Shown one piece after another: positions 27,201-42,000 of a stretch of DNA of 64,000 nt. Each line of letters begins with the position of its first letter. Position 1 is the first letter of the stretch. The notes under the pieces were generated by a model, which searched no databases, was not told where the DNA came from, and was given only the letters and a program-made list of their open reading frames with translations. A program made the translations under genes and the position numbers. Source of the DNA: Dimorphilus gyrociliatus (Eukaryota > Annelida > Polychaeta > Dinophilidae); NCBI GenBank assembly GCA_904063045.1, contig CAJFCJ010000002.1:2192422-2256421 (forward strand). Direction: 5' to 3'.

Positions 27201-30200
27201 CTTCTTTGCATGTATCCTCAGTTAACTGCTGAAAAGAATGGACATCTACAGCTTCTATATCGGGCAAACTGCAGAGTGCTGTAGAGCTCATTTCCTCAAG
27301 CACTTGCTCAATTCGGCAATTAAGAACATCGCATGCCTGTTTGGCAAACCTTTGAACCTCATCCATTTGTTCGTAAACCTCTTTGATATACTTATCTATT
27401 GTTGTTGAGGTCCAGCTAAGTGAGGTTAGACCAGGTTCAAGGGCAGTTTGGATACGATCAAAGTAAGGTTTCATCAGAGGTTGAAGAACAGGAGGAATTT
27501 CTAACTCTAATTTTTCATACTCATTTAACATTTCGGTTAAGTCAACATAGTGTTTCTTCAATTCCTCAGCCCTGGTGCTTATGGTTATGGCAGAAGTAGG
27601 CATTTCCAAATTGAGCCTTTTCATATATTTTGCTTCCTCTATTAACTCAATGACCTGATTATCAAGATTAACAAAAAGTTTTGCAGTGTCTGGTTGACGA
27701 ACGAGTAATGAAGCTCCAAGGCCCGATTTGGCAGCTTCGACGGCTCTGAACCAAGCTCTATGATATAACATTTCGAATTCCATTAGAACAGCCGCCATTT
27801 TATTATAATTTCTAATAATTTTCTTAGTCTCCTCGCTCTGTAATAGATCTGGCTTACTTTTAAAGACTTTCATAGGATTCTCAATCCTCCTATACAATTG
27901 TCTAGCCCAAGCTATCTTACCAGTCACTGGAGGTAGATTCCAAGCAACGAAGGGCTCGCTTTTATTCCTCTGATACAATTTACGAACTGATTCTAGATCC
28001 CTTCCGTACTGCGATAGGATCTTTTCATATTTTTCCTTAAGATCTAGATTAGGCCCTCGAATATTTTCGAATTTTGTAAGTAACTCTAGAGATTTTTCCG
28101 TTGTCAATGACTTTTCGAACCACGAATCAACGAAATCAGAAATTTGCTGCTGAAGATTTTCGAATTGTTGTAAGAAATCTCCATAATCATTATCAAATTC
28201 AGTTTTTCTGTGATCAAGAATATCGTAACTTTTCTTTTTAGCGGCATCAACTAGAGTTTTATATCGTACGGCCATGGCTTCAATACCTTCGATTTTAACG
28301 TCTCCTAAGCCAGAGTAAGCTTCCATAGTATCCAACATATGAGCAATTTTCTTTAATCTTCTACAAAATGTATCAAATTTACCAAATATATAGTTTTCAC
28401 TAAATTCAAATTGCTTTTCATTGGGAGATTCTCTCAATCTTTCCTTTGTTTTATGGAATGCCTGCTGATACTTATCATTCAGCACTAAACATTCATCAAT
28501 TTGTCTTAGTAAAACGTCTCTTGGTTTATCCCATATTTTAGTGTAACCGTCACGTACATATGCTTTACAGGTTGTTATCATTTGATTAGTGACTTTAACA
28601 AAGAGTGATGTCATCCTCTCCGAGGTATTATAAAACTGAGAAATTGAATAGATCATACGAATAGCATTCATTAAACCGGGAATGTGTTCGAGCATTGTCG
28701 ATGGATTGCACTTAACCAGAGGTCCAAAGAATTTATCGAGAGTATACAAATATTTAACATTATCTTTCGCTTCATTTGCCGCATCGGTGATTCTCATATC
28801 TAATTGCCTCCATCGTTTAAGTGATTTCGATTTAGAGGCAGTTAGAACACCTAATACAGCTTTACATCTTGGACTTTTTATCTGTTCTAAAATGGTATTA
28901 AACTTTGCCATACGAGCTTTCCAATACATGAGTTCTGCATTAGGTCCTATGTCATCGGCTTCCCGCCTCATTTGCTCACTTTCGGCAAGGACTTGCTCCA
29001 TCTGTTTAGCCCAAATGGCAAGAGCTTCTTCGAATCTTTCCATCGTTTCACTATTGTTGATAACAGTTTGATAATCCGATGGTTTTTGCATGGCATCTAA
29101 TATATCAGCCATATCAGTGTCGGCTAATTCAATTTGAGTTTGCATATTCATGCGAGCTCCGTTCAATGAGCTATTAAACTTTTCTAGATTTTCCAAAAAA
29201 TCCCTTATTTGATTCTTATTGTTATCCAATTGTTGACCCCAGGATTCTTGACCCTGTAGCATAGGTATAACCACCCTGGACATCATATTTTCCAACCCTA
29301 ATAGAACATTTCCGTTTGAACAATCTAGCCACCCAAAAGATACATCTGTGGTTATATTTTGGGTAGTGACAGCCTTCTCAGTTGATGACCTAAGGAAATA
29401 GTAGCAGATTCCCTTAGCTCCTTCATTAAGACCATCTGTAAGGAAGACCTTCTTAACTGTTTGACCTGCAGCTCCTGCGTTGCCAGCTCCCATACTAGCA
29501 ACGTCTGTACCTCGAGTATAATGGGATTCTTTCTAAAATAAATGGTAAAGCAGGCAAGAATATGTTAATAAAAGACAGTTAATTACTTCCATTAATATGA
29601 ATAAAGAAAAGGCAATTAAAACTACTCACCATCACTTCCTGGTAAAAAAAGATCAATTTTCTCGATCCATTAGCCGAAAAGAACGGTTCAATAAGATCAA
29701 ATCGATCATCCGAGATCATAAACTCCTCAATCTGACCTTGGTCAATTCCAATTGCATCGGCCAATTTAGAGGCCAAAAAACCATGTCTAGCATCCATCTA
29801 ATTATAAGAAGAAGATAAAGATTATATAATATGTTATCTTAAAAAACTAAACCTTTTCTATGCGAAAAAGATTAATAAATCGCCAAAAAAAATAATAATA
29901 GGAGAATTAAGCAAAGAATTGAACAACGACATAAAACATATCCGTACTTGATTCTTAACGAAATCATAGAAACAATGAACAAATCGCTGAATATATAAAT
30001 TTATATATATACTATATATATATATATATTTAATATATTTTTAATAGGTCAGACTAATTAGAATATAATTTAAGTTTACTAAATAATTATACTCTTTTCC
30101 TAAACTACACTAAATCAATGCGAGAAAAACACAAAAGCGATTGAATGCAGGGATTGCATTCTTTTTTCTTTTCTTTTTTTTAATGCATGCAACTAATCCC

Positions 30201-31046
30201 TCGTTCAAATGTGGTTGTTCTTGTACAAGATAGAAAAAAATACTTATACACAGAATATATATATATATATACAGTATATATATATATTAACTTTATTAAA
30301 CAACACTTATATCATACCACCTCCTTTTTTAGTGTTTGCATAATTTAAATATTTTAAATAAATTGATATAAGAGAAAAAAAGAAGTATATAGTTTTTTAT
30401 TATAAGCCTTTTTCTATATTTTAATATTTGCTTAAGGTTTAATTTACTACTTTTGTTAACGTTAGCCGAATTATGATTAAGTATAAGATTTTTTTTCTTA
30501 CTCTTTCCTTTTATCATTATATAAATAGTTATATATTTTATTTGTTATCTACCTCTCTCCCGTTCCTTCTCACTCTTCCCTATCCCCTATACACCCTCTC
30601 TCTTCTTACCTGCATTCTCCTTTCTTCTTTATTAGCTTTTGCTTGTTTAGCCATCTCTCGCATTGCTTCGTTCGAGAGGACGACGTTCTTTTTACCACCC
30701 GCGGCCTATTTGTATTAAAGATTATATGATTTTTATCTTTTATAAGCTATTTCTTTTCGTAATTGATTCTCTTACTTGTCTTTGATTCTGTTGTTGAGCT
30801 GCCATAGACATACGCCGGGTTTCGTTTTGCTTCTGTTGAGGCGGTTGCTTAGTTCCATCTTCTTCTGTTGAACAGTAGAAAGAGTATAGTTGTCGAGAGT
30901 TAATTAGGAATTGTATTCGTTAAATAAAATCGTTGAAATTTATAATTACTTTTAGAAATTAAAGGCGGTGAAACTTGATCCTGGTCTGGTTTTGGGCTCG
31001 GCGTTTTGTTCGCCTCCTTCTCGGACGGTCGAACTTCGTCCGCCAT
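15239..31046 (-). CDS. DNAH5: Axonemal outer-arm dynein heavy chain, DNAH5/DNAH8 type
   Basis: Motor of the ciliary outer dynein arm. Coding exons: three small 5' exons within 30610-31046 (starting [11 protein letters not shown]), then 29630-29797, 26740-29532, 26043-26330, 20870-25976, 20715-20762 and 15239-20469, all phase-consistent from 29797 on. Total is about 4,640 residues, the usual DNAH5 length. Order: Gln-rich N-terminus, tail ([32 protein letters not shown]), linker, then AAA1 with [16 protein letters not shown]2 with [11 protein letters not shown]3 with GEQGSAKT, and AAA4 with [12 protein letters not shown]. The stalk coiled coil with microtubule-binding tip, AAA5-6 and the C-terminal domain ([12 protein letters not shown] ... 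[11 protein letters not shown]) follow. Two exons exceed 5 kb, unusual in this finely split genome. DNAH5 and DNAH8 are vertebrate paralogues, so this is probably the single pre-duplication gene. Confidence 0.96.
26331..26739 (-). other. Dynein intron, 409 bp
   Basis: Longer than typical introns here. I see no alternative exon or other element in it. Confidence 0.5.
29798..30609 (-). other. Large AT-rich intron near the 5' end of the dynein gene
   Basis: An 812-bp intron rich in TA dinucleotide tracts (about 30001-30032 and 30256-30288) and A/T runs. No coding or RNA gene seen. Confidence 0.6.
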
Positions 31047-31942
31047 GTTTGTATTCTAGACGACGATTGGCACTTTGTTAAAAGCGGCCGTTCGTGGCTT
31101 AGTAACGAACATAAACAAATTCGATTGTTACTGCTGTTGTTGCTATATCGTTACCACGCTCGTAAAGGTGCATAGGCTTTTACGGCAACCTATTAGGCCT
31201 ATAAATCATTTTCATGTTAACTTTACGTTTTGAGAAAGAGGGATTAATTTGTTTTTTGTCGTAAAATTTATTGTTTTTTTTATTAAAGCAAAACAAAATG
31301 GAAACTTAAAAAAAAAAATATAATTAACGATATTATTTAGTTAATTAATGAAAATAAACAAATTAGAAATTAGTTGTAAGTAATCGAAATGGTTTAGAGA
31401 GGACATTGATTTTTCTCAACGTTCCATGAAATGAGGAAAAACCTAAGAGCATTTGTAAATAGTTAACTATTTATACATCCGTTCCCTTCCTGAATATCTT
31501 TCAGCATAGTAAATATTAAGGTACAAACAAACAAAAAAAAAATACGTTATAAGGTCAACTAACAGCGTAAGACAAATTAGAAAGTAAAAATAAAGAGAAG
31601 GGTAAAAAAAGTAGGCTAAAGAAAAAATATATCGAAGAGTCAAAAGCAATGAACAAAAGAGAGAATAAAATAGAAGAATGGAAAGAGAAATAGAAGTAAA
31701 TAATTGACAATTATTAAAAATGAATTAATTTTCTTTTTATGATAGGTTAGTTTATTAAAAGAGATGGTATCTTCTATTTTAGTTTATTCGTTGATTTCCG
31801 TTGAGTAACAATAGATAATGATAACTAGATGTAAACAAACAAAGATATTTAAATATAGTATACTATTCATATACTCTAACAATTTCTTTTATACTGTGTA
31901 TATATATATATACATATATATTGTATATCACATATAGCTATA
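31047..31942. other. Gap upstream of the dynein gene
   Basis: No gene seen. AT-rich, with a TA-rich imperfect palindrome at about 31900-31925. The dynein promoter should lie near 31050-31250. The start-codon context CAAACATGGCGGAC resembles a TISU/YY1 element. Confidence 0.45.
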
Positions 31943-33858
31943 TCATAGACTAATACCGGATTCGCTAAGTATGTATCTAGCTATATCAGCGAATATTGTA
32001 TTTGAATTTTTCAAATTTTCTTCATTCAATAACTCGGGTGGAGTTGGTAAAGTCCAATGAAAGGCAAAAGCATCTTCTTTCCAATTTTTTATTGATTCCG
32101 AATTAAGATGATGAATACTTTCATTATGATAATTTTTCCAATAAGTCGGATGGCATTTATATTCAAAACATGTTATTTGTAACTTTGGATCTATTTTTAG
32201 CAAGTTCGGATGTAATTCTTTCAGTCTATATGGAAATCTAAGACCGTTGAATGACCAATCTTTGTCTATAAACCAGGACATGGATTTTTGAAATAATTTC
32301 CAATATTTTGCTCCCCGTTTTCCTGCTGTTACTCCAAAGTTAATTGTATCGGGCCACGGGTCATTCCAATAAGTCCAATCATATGTGGCGACTGCATCGT
32401 AAGATCTAATTGAGTTTAAGAACCGAGTTAATAAATTTACTCATTGAGTATTGTATTATGTAAAGAATACTTGGTAATCGATTACTAAAAAATACCTTAA
32501 TTCTCTTGTTAACGGTCGAACAAACGCAGTATCTGTATCCACATAAATTCCTCCATATTTTACCATAAAATCAACTCTCCAAACGTCTGTCATATGGCTA
32601 ACTATATTGACATCATTTCCATAAACTGCTTTAGGATTTTCCCTATATATGTGGCGAAGTTTAGGATTGTGTTTTACTTTATACCAATAGGGACCACTGG
32701 GTGGTAAATCTCCATGAATATAGACCATATCCACCTACAATATAAAAGATGCAAATTATATCACTAATAGGTATAATATGTTAGTTTTATCAGACCTTTG
32801 CAACATAAATTAAGCTTAAAACTCCCAAATAGAATAAAAAATCCATTTTGCCACCACCCAACCAAACAATATGAGCAATATTTGGTATTAATTCTCTGTC
32901 ATCTTCAATGGGAACTGCAATTTTCGGACTTCCATATAATATATTTCTAACTTCCCTGGAAAATTTGGTCTTAGTCTCCCAAATATCCTTTGGAAATAGT
33001 ACACGCGGCGTACTACTGCAAAGAATACGTTTATTATATTTTGAGACGCTTTGCAACTCTTCATAGGTATGACATTTGGCCATTCTAGTTTTCAGCTTTT
33101 TATCCTATTATGAGAGGAGGGAGAGGGAAATTAATGATTAGAAATGTATTTAAATCGAATTGGATTAGTTAATTTATGAAAATAAACACCTTAAGTAATT
33201 CGAGAAAATTTCTTCTTCCTGGTAAATTGTATCTTGCTAATAGAAATCCTGTTCTATTTTTGAAATTTATAGCATCAATAAAATGATATTTTCTAAGAAC
33301 TAAAGGAAAATATGTTATTAATGTATTTTCTCCAATAAATAATCCTCCCATTTCACTTAATCTATTTAATATCCATGGTATATTGTACACTTTGTGAGAT
33401 GCACATGCCGATTTTGTTTCAATTAGTTTAAAAAATGGATATTCTTTTTTGATATAATCAATCCAATTGTTATATAACCATCTGTCTAAAACTGGATAGT
33501 TATCATAATAAAAGTAGACATTGTCAGGGTTAAGATTCTTTATTGCGCTTATCACGCTCAGATAATGACTAAATTCAAACCACCTCTTTCCACACCACAC
33601 GTAGAAAATATTATTTGGTGCTATATCTGATGCCAGTACAGTTTTAGAATTTTCAACTAAAATCTCCTGCGGTACATTCTTTGGTTCAGGATGAATATCA
33701 ACCAATGGGTGAAGATGTAAATCCATATAAGTTCTTTCATCTTGTGATCTTGTATTCTTTGATTTTGTGCATTGAGGATAAGGATAAATGAAAAGGATAA
33801 TTAATCCGAAAATAACAAAAGGAGGAAAAAGAATTTTAAATCGACTAGACCGGAACAT
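31943..33858 (-). CDS. Type II membrane glycosyltransferase with two tandem GT32-like units
   Basis: Probable Golgi glycosyltransferase of the DXD 'sugar-binding region' type (Gly_transf_sug); substrate unknown. Exons 33190-33858, 32796-33104, 32496-32734 and 31943-32405 give 559 residues. The start ATG at 33858 gives a short basic tail (MFRSSRFK) and one membrane anchor (ILFPPFVIFGLIILFIY), as in type II Golgi enzymes. Two related units follow. Unit 1 has NNIFYVWCGKRWFEFSHYLS and, at the expected DXD place, EMGGLFIGENTLITYFPL with no DXD. Unit 2 has IPNIAHIVWLGGGKMDFLFY and KYGGIYVDTDTAFVRPL with an intact DTD, then the acceptor-side region (ATYDW ... INFGVTAGKRG). Unit 1 is probably non-catalytic. 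All introns are in phase, so I read one gene, not two. Confidence 0.82.
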
Positions 33859-34036
33859 TATGCGCACGATTCCATGCACACCTCCTAGACTCTTTAATAT
33901 TGACACGTCTAATAGTAAAAAAGACCAACAAAAGAAAGAGGAATTCTTAAATAGTGGCGCCCTCAATACCTGAATGCGTGTTCAACGAATAAAACAAACT
34001 ATGTTTCTATTTATTTAAACCTTAATATATTGTTTA

Positions 34037-34612
34037 TTATTTATTGTCCTTTTTATAAATATCGTCTCTTTCATTCCTATTATCCTTATTAATTTTAATC
34101 GCTATTTCATCTTTCACAGCTGATTTTGCAACACTTTCCCTCAGTTGATAGCAAGCCATATGTAAATCTTTCATATTAATATCAGGCCTAGTTATAGATT
34201 TTGTTTTTCTTCTATTAGATTTTTTTGCTAACTTCTTTCGCCAAAATATCCATAGTATAGTTAATAATGTTGAACCAACTATTAATAATGAAATACCTAA
34301 TATGGCAAGTTGAGAATTTCCCGAAGATTTGGATATCTTTCTATGTAAAGCTTGAAAGTTATTCGAATGAACTTGAGTAGTATTAATGTTATTTTCATAA
34401 GTTGCTAATAAAAGTTAGTTTTTTTTTTTTAAAAAAAAAAAGAAAAAAAAATATCGTTCATTTTTTTTTATTTATTTTATCTAACTTTTATTAAAAAACA
34501 TTGAAACATTTGAATATTTTAAAGAATGTGATAAATCATTTGTTTTGACAATATTTTTTAAATTAGTTATAGATAATAAACATAATAATGTAACATATGC
34601 CAAAACAATCAT
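34037..34612 (-). CDS. Small type I single-pass membrane protein, unknown function
   Basis: I do not recognise this gene. Two exons, 34486-34612 and 34037-34404, join in phase 1 (donor GTTAGA, acceptor TTTATTAG), giving about 164 residues. The N-terminus MIVLAYVTLLCLLSIT looks like a signal peptide. A short, Asn/Ser-rich extracellular part with N-glycosylation sequons (NKT, NTT) is followed by a transmembrane helix (LAILGISLLIVGSTLLTILW), a basic stop-transfer stretch (RKKLAKKSNRRK) and a charged cytoplasmic tail ending KKDNK. It lies in tandem behind the glycosyltransferase and head-to-head with DHFR. The intron contains a T-run/A-run inverted repeat at about 34419-34450. The model rests on matching splice phase and a sensible topology, not on homology. 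Confidence 0.6.
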
Positions 34613-34957
34613 ATTGTAGGAAAAGTTGAATGTAAAGTTTTTCTTTTGAAAACAAAAATTTGAATTAATAATTATCATCAATATTATAAACTTACGATAT
34701 GAAAATTACAAGAGAACTTAGAAATCAGACGGATATCATCTTGACAATACACTGACCTTGAACTCTTCCGCCAATAGAATAAATCTACAGTTAATCTGAA
34801 ATTTGAAAAATTATGCGCAACCTAAGAATTGCCTCATCAAAAGCAGACGACATTTAATTGGTCAAAGTTTTATATTTTCAATATAAAATCAAGTTTGCGG
34901 TATTAGCTTTAGTGTATTCTTTATATTAAAATCGCCAAAGAGTAAAAAAGAGAAAGG
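34613..34957. other. Divergent promoter between membrane protein and DHFR
   Basis: A 345-bp gap between two head-to-head starts, so a shared bidirectional promoter is likely. No clear named elements seen. Confidence 0.45.
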
Positions 34958-36883
<1,926 letters not shown>

Positions 36884-37222
36884 TTATATTAAATACAGAC
36901 ATGCGTTTTTCTAAAAATATTTATCAGGCTAAAAATAGAATTTAATTATAAATTTTTTACTAATATCCTCTGAAAACATTATATTACTTAATATTTCATA
37001 TTTTCGTATGAAATTTCTATATTTTATCAGTTAAATAAGGCGTTTGAAAGATATTTCTTAGTTTAAATCAACAATAATTCGCTACTAGATGGCGGTTATT
37101 TCTGACAGGAAATCAAATTTTTGACTGAGTCCTAATTCCGAGTGTTTTTCCTTATAGTTTGTGTTTTTTGTTTTTCCACTTTTTTCCTGTTCTCACTTTC
37201 TTATTTGATATTTACAATTCAA
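36884..37222. other. Gap between DHFR and MIF4G gene
   Basis: 339 bp, AT-rich, no gene seen. It holds CTAGATGGCGGTT (about 37085-37097), one of the recurrent GGCG motifs, just upstream of the next gene. Confidence 0.4.
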
Positions 37223-37961
37223 ATGCCAGGACGAGGAAGAGGAAAAATGGCCGATAGATCGGAAGAACAGAAACACGCTGCGGGAGATAATAAAAATTTT
37301 CCAGCATCTACAGCAGTGAGTGATAATACAAGAAAATTATGTCGCCTGTCCGTTACTAAAAATTGAATTTTATATTAGCAGATGGATTCTTTAGCAACGA
37401 AAATTCAGAATTTAGATTTAAGTAATGCGAAGCAGTCAGATTTTGACACATTTCAGCAGGTTGCGATGAACATTGATGGATTTGATAAAGAAATGGTTGA
37501 CGTCATTGCCGGAAACCTTTTCAATTTTGTGTCAAAGAATTGGTTATTAGCCGAAAACGCTTCTCATTTATGTAAAGCCCTGTGTTCTTCAGATTCGCAA
37601 TTTTCAGATGATTTCAGAGCTATATTTTTGACTAAATTACAAGCAGGCTACATGGGTTTGTTGATTTCATTAAAAAATATATTGTTTACCTGTTTTTTCT
37701 TGAAAAAAAATTAATCTTCAGCACGAGCCGAGCAGCGAAATACGGACATTGGTCTGGGTTATGCTGCAATTTTATGCCAGTTTTATGCAAACGTGTTTTT
37801 AAAGGATGGATCGCGGATCTCAACTCTGATTCAGCCTATACTAGACACTTTACATATGCTGACGGATTGGAACGCTACTGACCAAGAAATTTTAGTCGCC
37901 TCCAGACAACTGATGGTATGTATTATTAAAAAACAAAATTGTTTATTGTTTTAAGACTATA

Positions 37962-38018
<57 letters not shown>

Positions 38019-38275
38019 GTATTATCTTATAATTAGGCCATAGGACCCCTCTTGGAAAATGAACGACGCTTGTCTGATATTTTTAGAACTATCGAAAACA
38101 GAGTTATTGATGCCACGTAAGATATTATCAAAAGTTTGCCTATTTGTGTGTTTTATAGAAAAATCGATTCTTTTTGTTTAGGGGCAGCGAAGATGCTAGA
38201 CGCAAGTTGCTAAGTGTTGTAAAGGCTAAGTCGTCCAATTGGCAGCTAAGAGAAGAAATTTTAAAGAAATGGTAA
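37223..38275 (+). CDS. MIF4G-domain protein (MIF4GD/PAIP1-like)
   Basis: Likely translation-related HEAT-repeat protein. Exons 37223-37315, 37382-37655, 37722-37915, 38037-38116 and 38182-38275 sum to 735 bp, 244 residues, in consistent phase. The start is MPGRGRGKMADRSEEQ, with an internal ATG nine codons later. The body is all-helical: FDTFQQVAMNIDGFDKEMVD, VIAGNLFNFVSKNWLLAENA, FRAIFLTKLQ, then GLGYAAILCQFYANVFLKDG, TLIQPILDTLHML and a final SSNWQLREEILKKW. The hydrophobic spacing and small size fit MIF4GD (SLIP1), PAIP1 or CTIF MIF4G domains. I cannot tell these apart by eye. The intron at 37916-38036 has a (TA)n run. Confidence 0.72.
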
Positions 38276-39035
38276 AATTAATTTTTGTATTTCTTAAGCA
38301 GAAACGGAAATAGTATTTCTTCCTTAATATTGTTTTGTATATTTACACATAACATATGTATTTCTGAAAATATGATAAAAGAAAAACATGAGAGCTGAAT
38401 TGCCAGGACTTAAAATTTTATATTCCTTGAATCCACGGTATAGATCTATTTAGTTTTATTGTTCGGACAAAGTCCAGCAGCTCACATTTTTCTGTAAACT
38501 ATAATTTTAAATTTCTTAAAATATCATTTATGAAATTTGAGTACTTTATGCCTCAATCTACCGTTTTCATGTCAACTTATTTCAATAGATATATTTCATT
38601 CAAAGCTTAAGATTTAATAAAACTTATAAGATAAGCTCTTCCATAAAAAATATTTTTAGCAAAAAATTTATTAAAATATTGTGTAAATGTTATTTTAATT
38701 CACAACATAAAATTTGACATTGAAAATAATGTCGTACATAGTTTTACCACAATACATACAAGAGTGGCGAACTTACTAAAACGAATAGTTAATCTTGCTT
38801 TTACATTTGTGTTATATATGTTTTTTTCTTGTTTTTCAATTTTCTACTACAGTATAGCGAGCCACTTGAAAAACACTTGTATATATTGTTTTTGCTCAGT
38901 GTCTTTCTCTCTTGTCGTAGACAAACAGATTAGTCATATTGGGTAGAGTCTTCTCTGACCGTAGTTTAAAACTATATTTGACAAACAGAATATGAATTAA
39001 TAATTAAGTATGAATAATAAATTGTTAGAATAGGC
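38276..39035. other. Gap between convergent MIF4G and OvoA 3' ends
   Basis: 760 bp of AT-rich DNA with several possible poly-A hexamers on both strands. No gene seen. Confidence 0.5.
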
Positions 39036-42000
39036 TTACTCTTTATTCAAATGATTGTTAAAAGTGGAGGATTCTTTCGTTGAATGAATAATTAAAGAAC
39101 CGTCTTCTTTAACCATTTCTCTCATTCTTACCAGAAAAGCTGTATTATAAGTCAAATTTGTTCGTTTTTTTCTACATAATATGTATTTTATCTTATACTA
39201 ACGCCTCTCGTCCAGATCATTGAGTAAAGATAACAATATAACATCAAAATTTTCTAATTCATTAGGGAGCCAGGACATCTGTAATTAAGAAGCTATGATT
39301 ATACATTGACAGTCGTATCTATTTTATCATTTGGGCGCATTTTTCAAACATATTTTTAGATTTTATCTAAATTACAACCGTTTGAGAAATTCAAGACAAA
39401 GTTTAGAAATGTATGTGAAATAGTTCTCTGAGATAAAAAAAAACTTATATTATTAACTACTTACTTGAATAAATATAATGTTATTCTCCTTATTTTGGAC
39501 TTGTATATCATATTCATTGTTTTCCTTATCAGTTGGAACTTTCAATATTTGACCCTCATTTAGTTTCTGGCATGCATCTATGAATCTCGATCTTCTATCT
39601 ATTGCAACAACGCTATTAAAAAACTTAGCTATATTGAAAGTAACATAGCCAGCTGAGCAGCCAAAATGTAACAGTCTTCTCTCATTTCTCTCACTATCGC
39701 TTAAATGTAGAACAGTTTGTAGTTCTCTCACAAAGCGATCGTTAACTTTAAGAATATACTCGTTCAGCAATTGTTGGTTAATTATTTTCTACAAATATTA
39801 GAGAAAATGAAGCTTTAATTTGCATTTTAAACGGTTCATTTTTACCTGTGAATTATATCTGATAAAGGTAGAAAAACTTTGCTGATATTTTCCTTTGTAA
39901 TTCTCGGTGAATTCTCCTTGATTCTCTATCATTAAAACAGCAAATGATTTACGAAGCGTTTATATTGCAATTTATCGTTTACTCTGAACACCGTATCCTA
40001 TTAAAAACAATTCATCCGAAATAAATAGCGCTGGTAGTGGAATGTCTTCAGCTTTGTCTGTAATTGAATAGGCAAGCCTAAACCCTGAGTGTTGGAAGAA
40101 ATGTCTTCTAAAGGCATATCTTGAAAATCGCGATGCTTCGTTGCCCGTTGAAGCCCATGATCCTCCCTTAAGTAAACATAAGGCTGGAGTTGTTATAAGT
40201 TCGTTTAATTTTATGTAATAGTCTTATCTACCAATATTAGATTATGTCTTCCATCAAAAGTTGGAGTGCTAAAATCTTCATATAAATGGTGTGTTTCGAA
40301 TCCAGGGAATCCGTTCATATGATCAACTAACCACTCCCAAACGTTGCCCAGTGTGTCATAAAATCCCTTAGAGTTCGACGAATATTTATTTACGGCCTAT
40401 AAAAGGAGACGGATTAAAGAATGAGCTGATTAAATATATAATTCAATATAAATTAAATGGTAACTTACGCAGCTGGAGCCATATTCAAAAGCAACGTTCG
40501 CTTCTCCCGGTTTTAGAACGTGAATTTTATCACAATCAACTGAATTATTTATCGGTATGTCTTCGCTTATAATTGAAAATTCAGCTTCGGTAGGTAATCG
40601 ATACAATGGCCCTTTCCATCGACAAAAAGCTTGAGCTTCTAAAAAATTAACTTCAACTGGCCAATCCAGTGGCATATCAACCACATCAAAAATACATCGA
40701 AATTTGTAGTCGTCCCCCGAGGAAAGATTACATCGAGAAACGGTTTGTATAGGATTGCCGCAACCAGAATTACAGCCTATCAATTCAAAGAAACAATCCT
40801 CTTAGTTTAAATTGTTTATTATAGTATTTCATTTTTACCTTTATTGCACACCCAAAACGTAGGGTGTCTAACTTTGCGAAATTCTTTCCATTGCCAGCCT
40901 TCATCTGACCAAAAATCTCTCTAGAAGTTATATTCAACTTAATTAAAAGATTCTGTCTAACTTATCAAATTATTCACCTTATCATATCCACCATCTTGAA
41001 CAAACTGTAAAAATTCTCGATTACTGATCAAGTATTGACTGGCGGCAAAAGGATCAACTCTGGAAATATCAAGATTAGATTGGAAAGTAATTCGCTATGA
41101 TGAAAACTACTCCAATTTAATTTTGCCATATTCGTTGTCCCAACCAAAAGATGGAAAATCGGTGGATTTACCCAATTCTCTTGTAGAGACCTCGCTGATT
41201 TTTATCATGTGATTTTCACCAGGTGGAGATTCACTCTTCAGTGGTGCATAGACCCATCCGTTTGGTCGGGAAACTAGATCGATAGGTAGTTGTCGTATTA
41301 GGACAGAAGAAGTTTCAATATGTATTCTTTCATGCTCTATTCCTAAAACAACTCCCCACTGTAATATAGATAAAGCACGTTAAAATACCATTCCGATTGG
41401 ATCATTAAAAATTTTTTACCCAGGGACTCTCTTTTGTAATAGGAAGTTGTAAAGGAGTCCTCTCAATAACTTTAAGAACTAAGTCTCGAACATTTTTACG
41501 ATATTCAACGACATCTTTCAATTCGGGCCATCGAAAGCTGTTTCCCATTCGAAAATGTTCCTGTAGATAGTTTCCTCTTAGTTTAATTGTTGTTGTATAA
41601 AGTTGCGAAGCAACCGAATATACAATATTTGGTCTATGCTATTTTCTATTAATTTCAAAATTATCTGACATATGTGAAGATAAAATATCAAGGGTAAACT
41701 TGAAGTAAAAACTAATACAAAGGTATTTTAGTGTAATTACCTCGGATATAATCATCTAAGCCATATTAAATATCATCTCAGAATAAAGATTATGTTTTGA
41801 AATTATGACTAATAAGTTATAAATGTTTGTTTTTTTTTTGTTTTGTTGAATAAATAAGGTACGCAAATATGCATTCAGGGTAATTGCAGGATTGATTTAA
41901 AATCAATATTCCAAGTGAGTTACCTGGTAACTTCTTATGCAAATGAGATACAGTAAGAATTCTGTTTCTGTATCTTCTAGATCAAGTCACCTGTCTAGTA

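Noticed and set aside
31943-33104. Reading the glycosyltransferase as two separate genes
   Set aside because: All splice junctions are in phase, unit 2 alone lacks a signal anchor, and only unit 1 carries the membrane segment.
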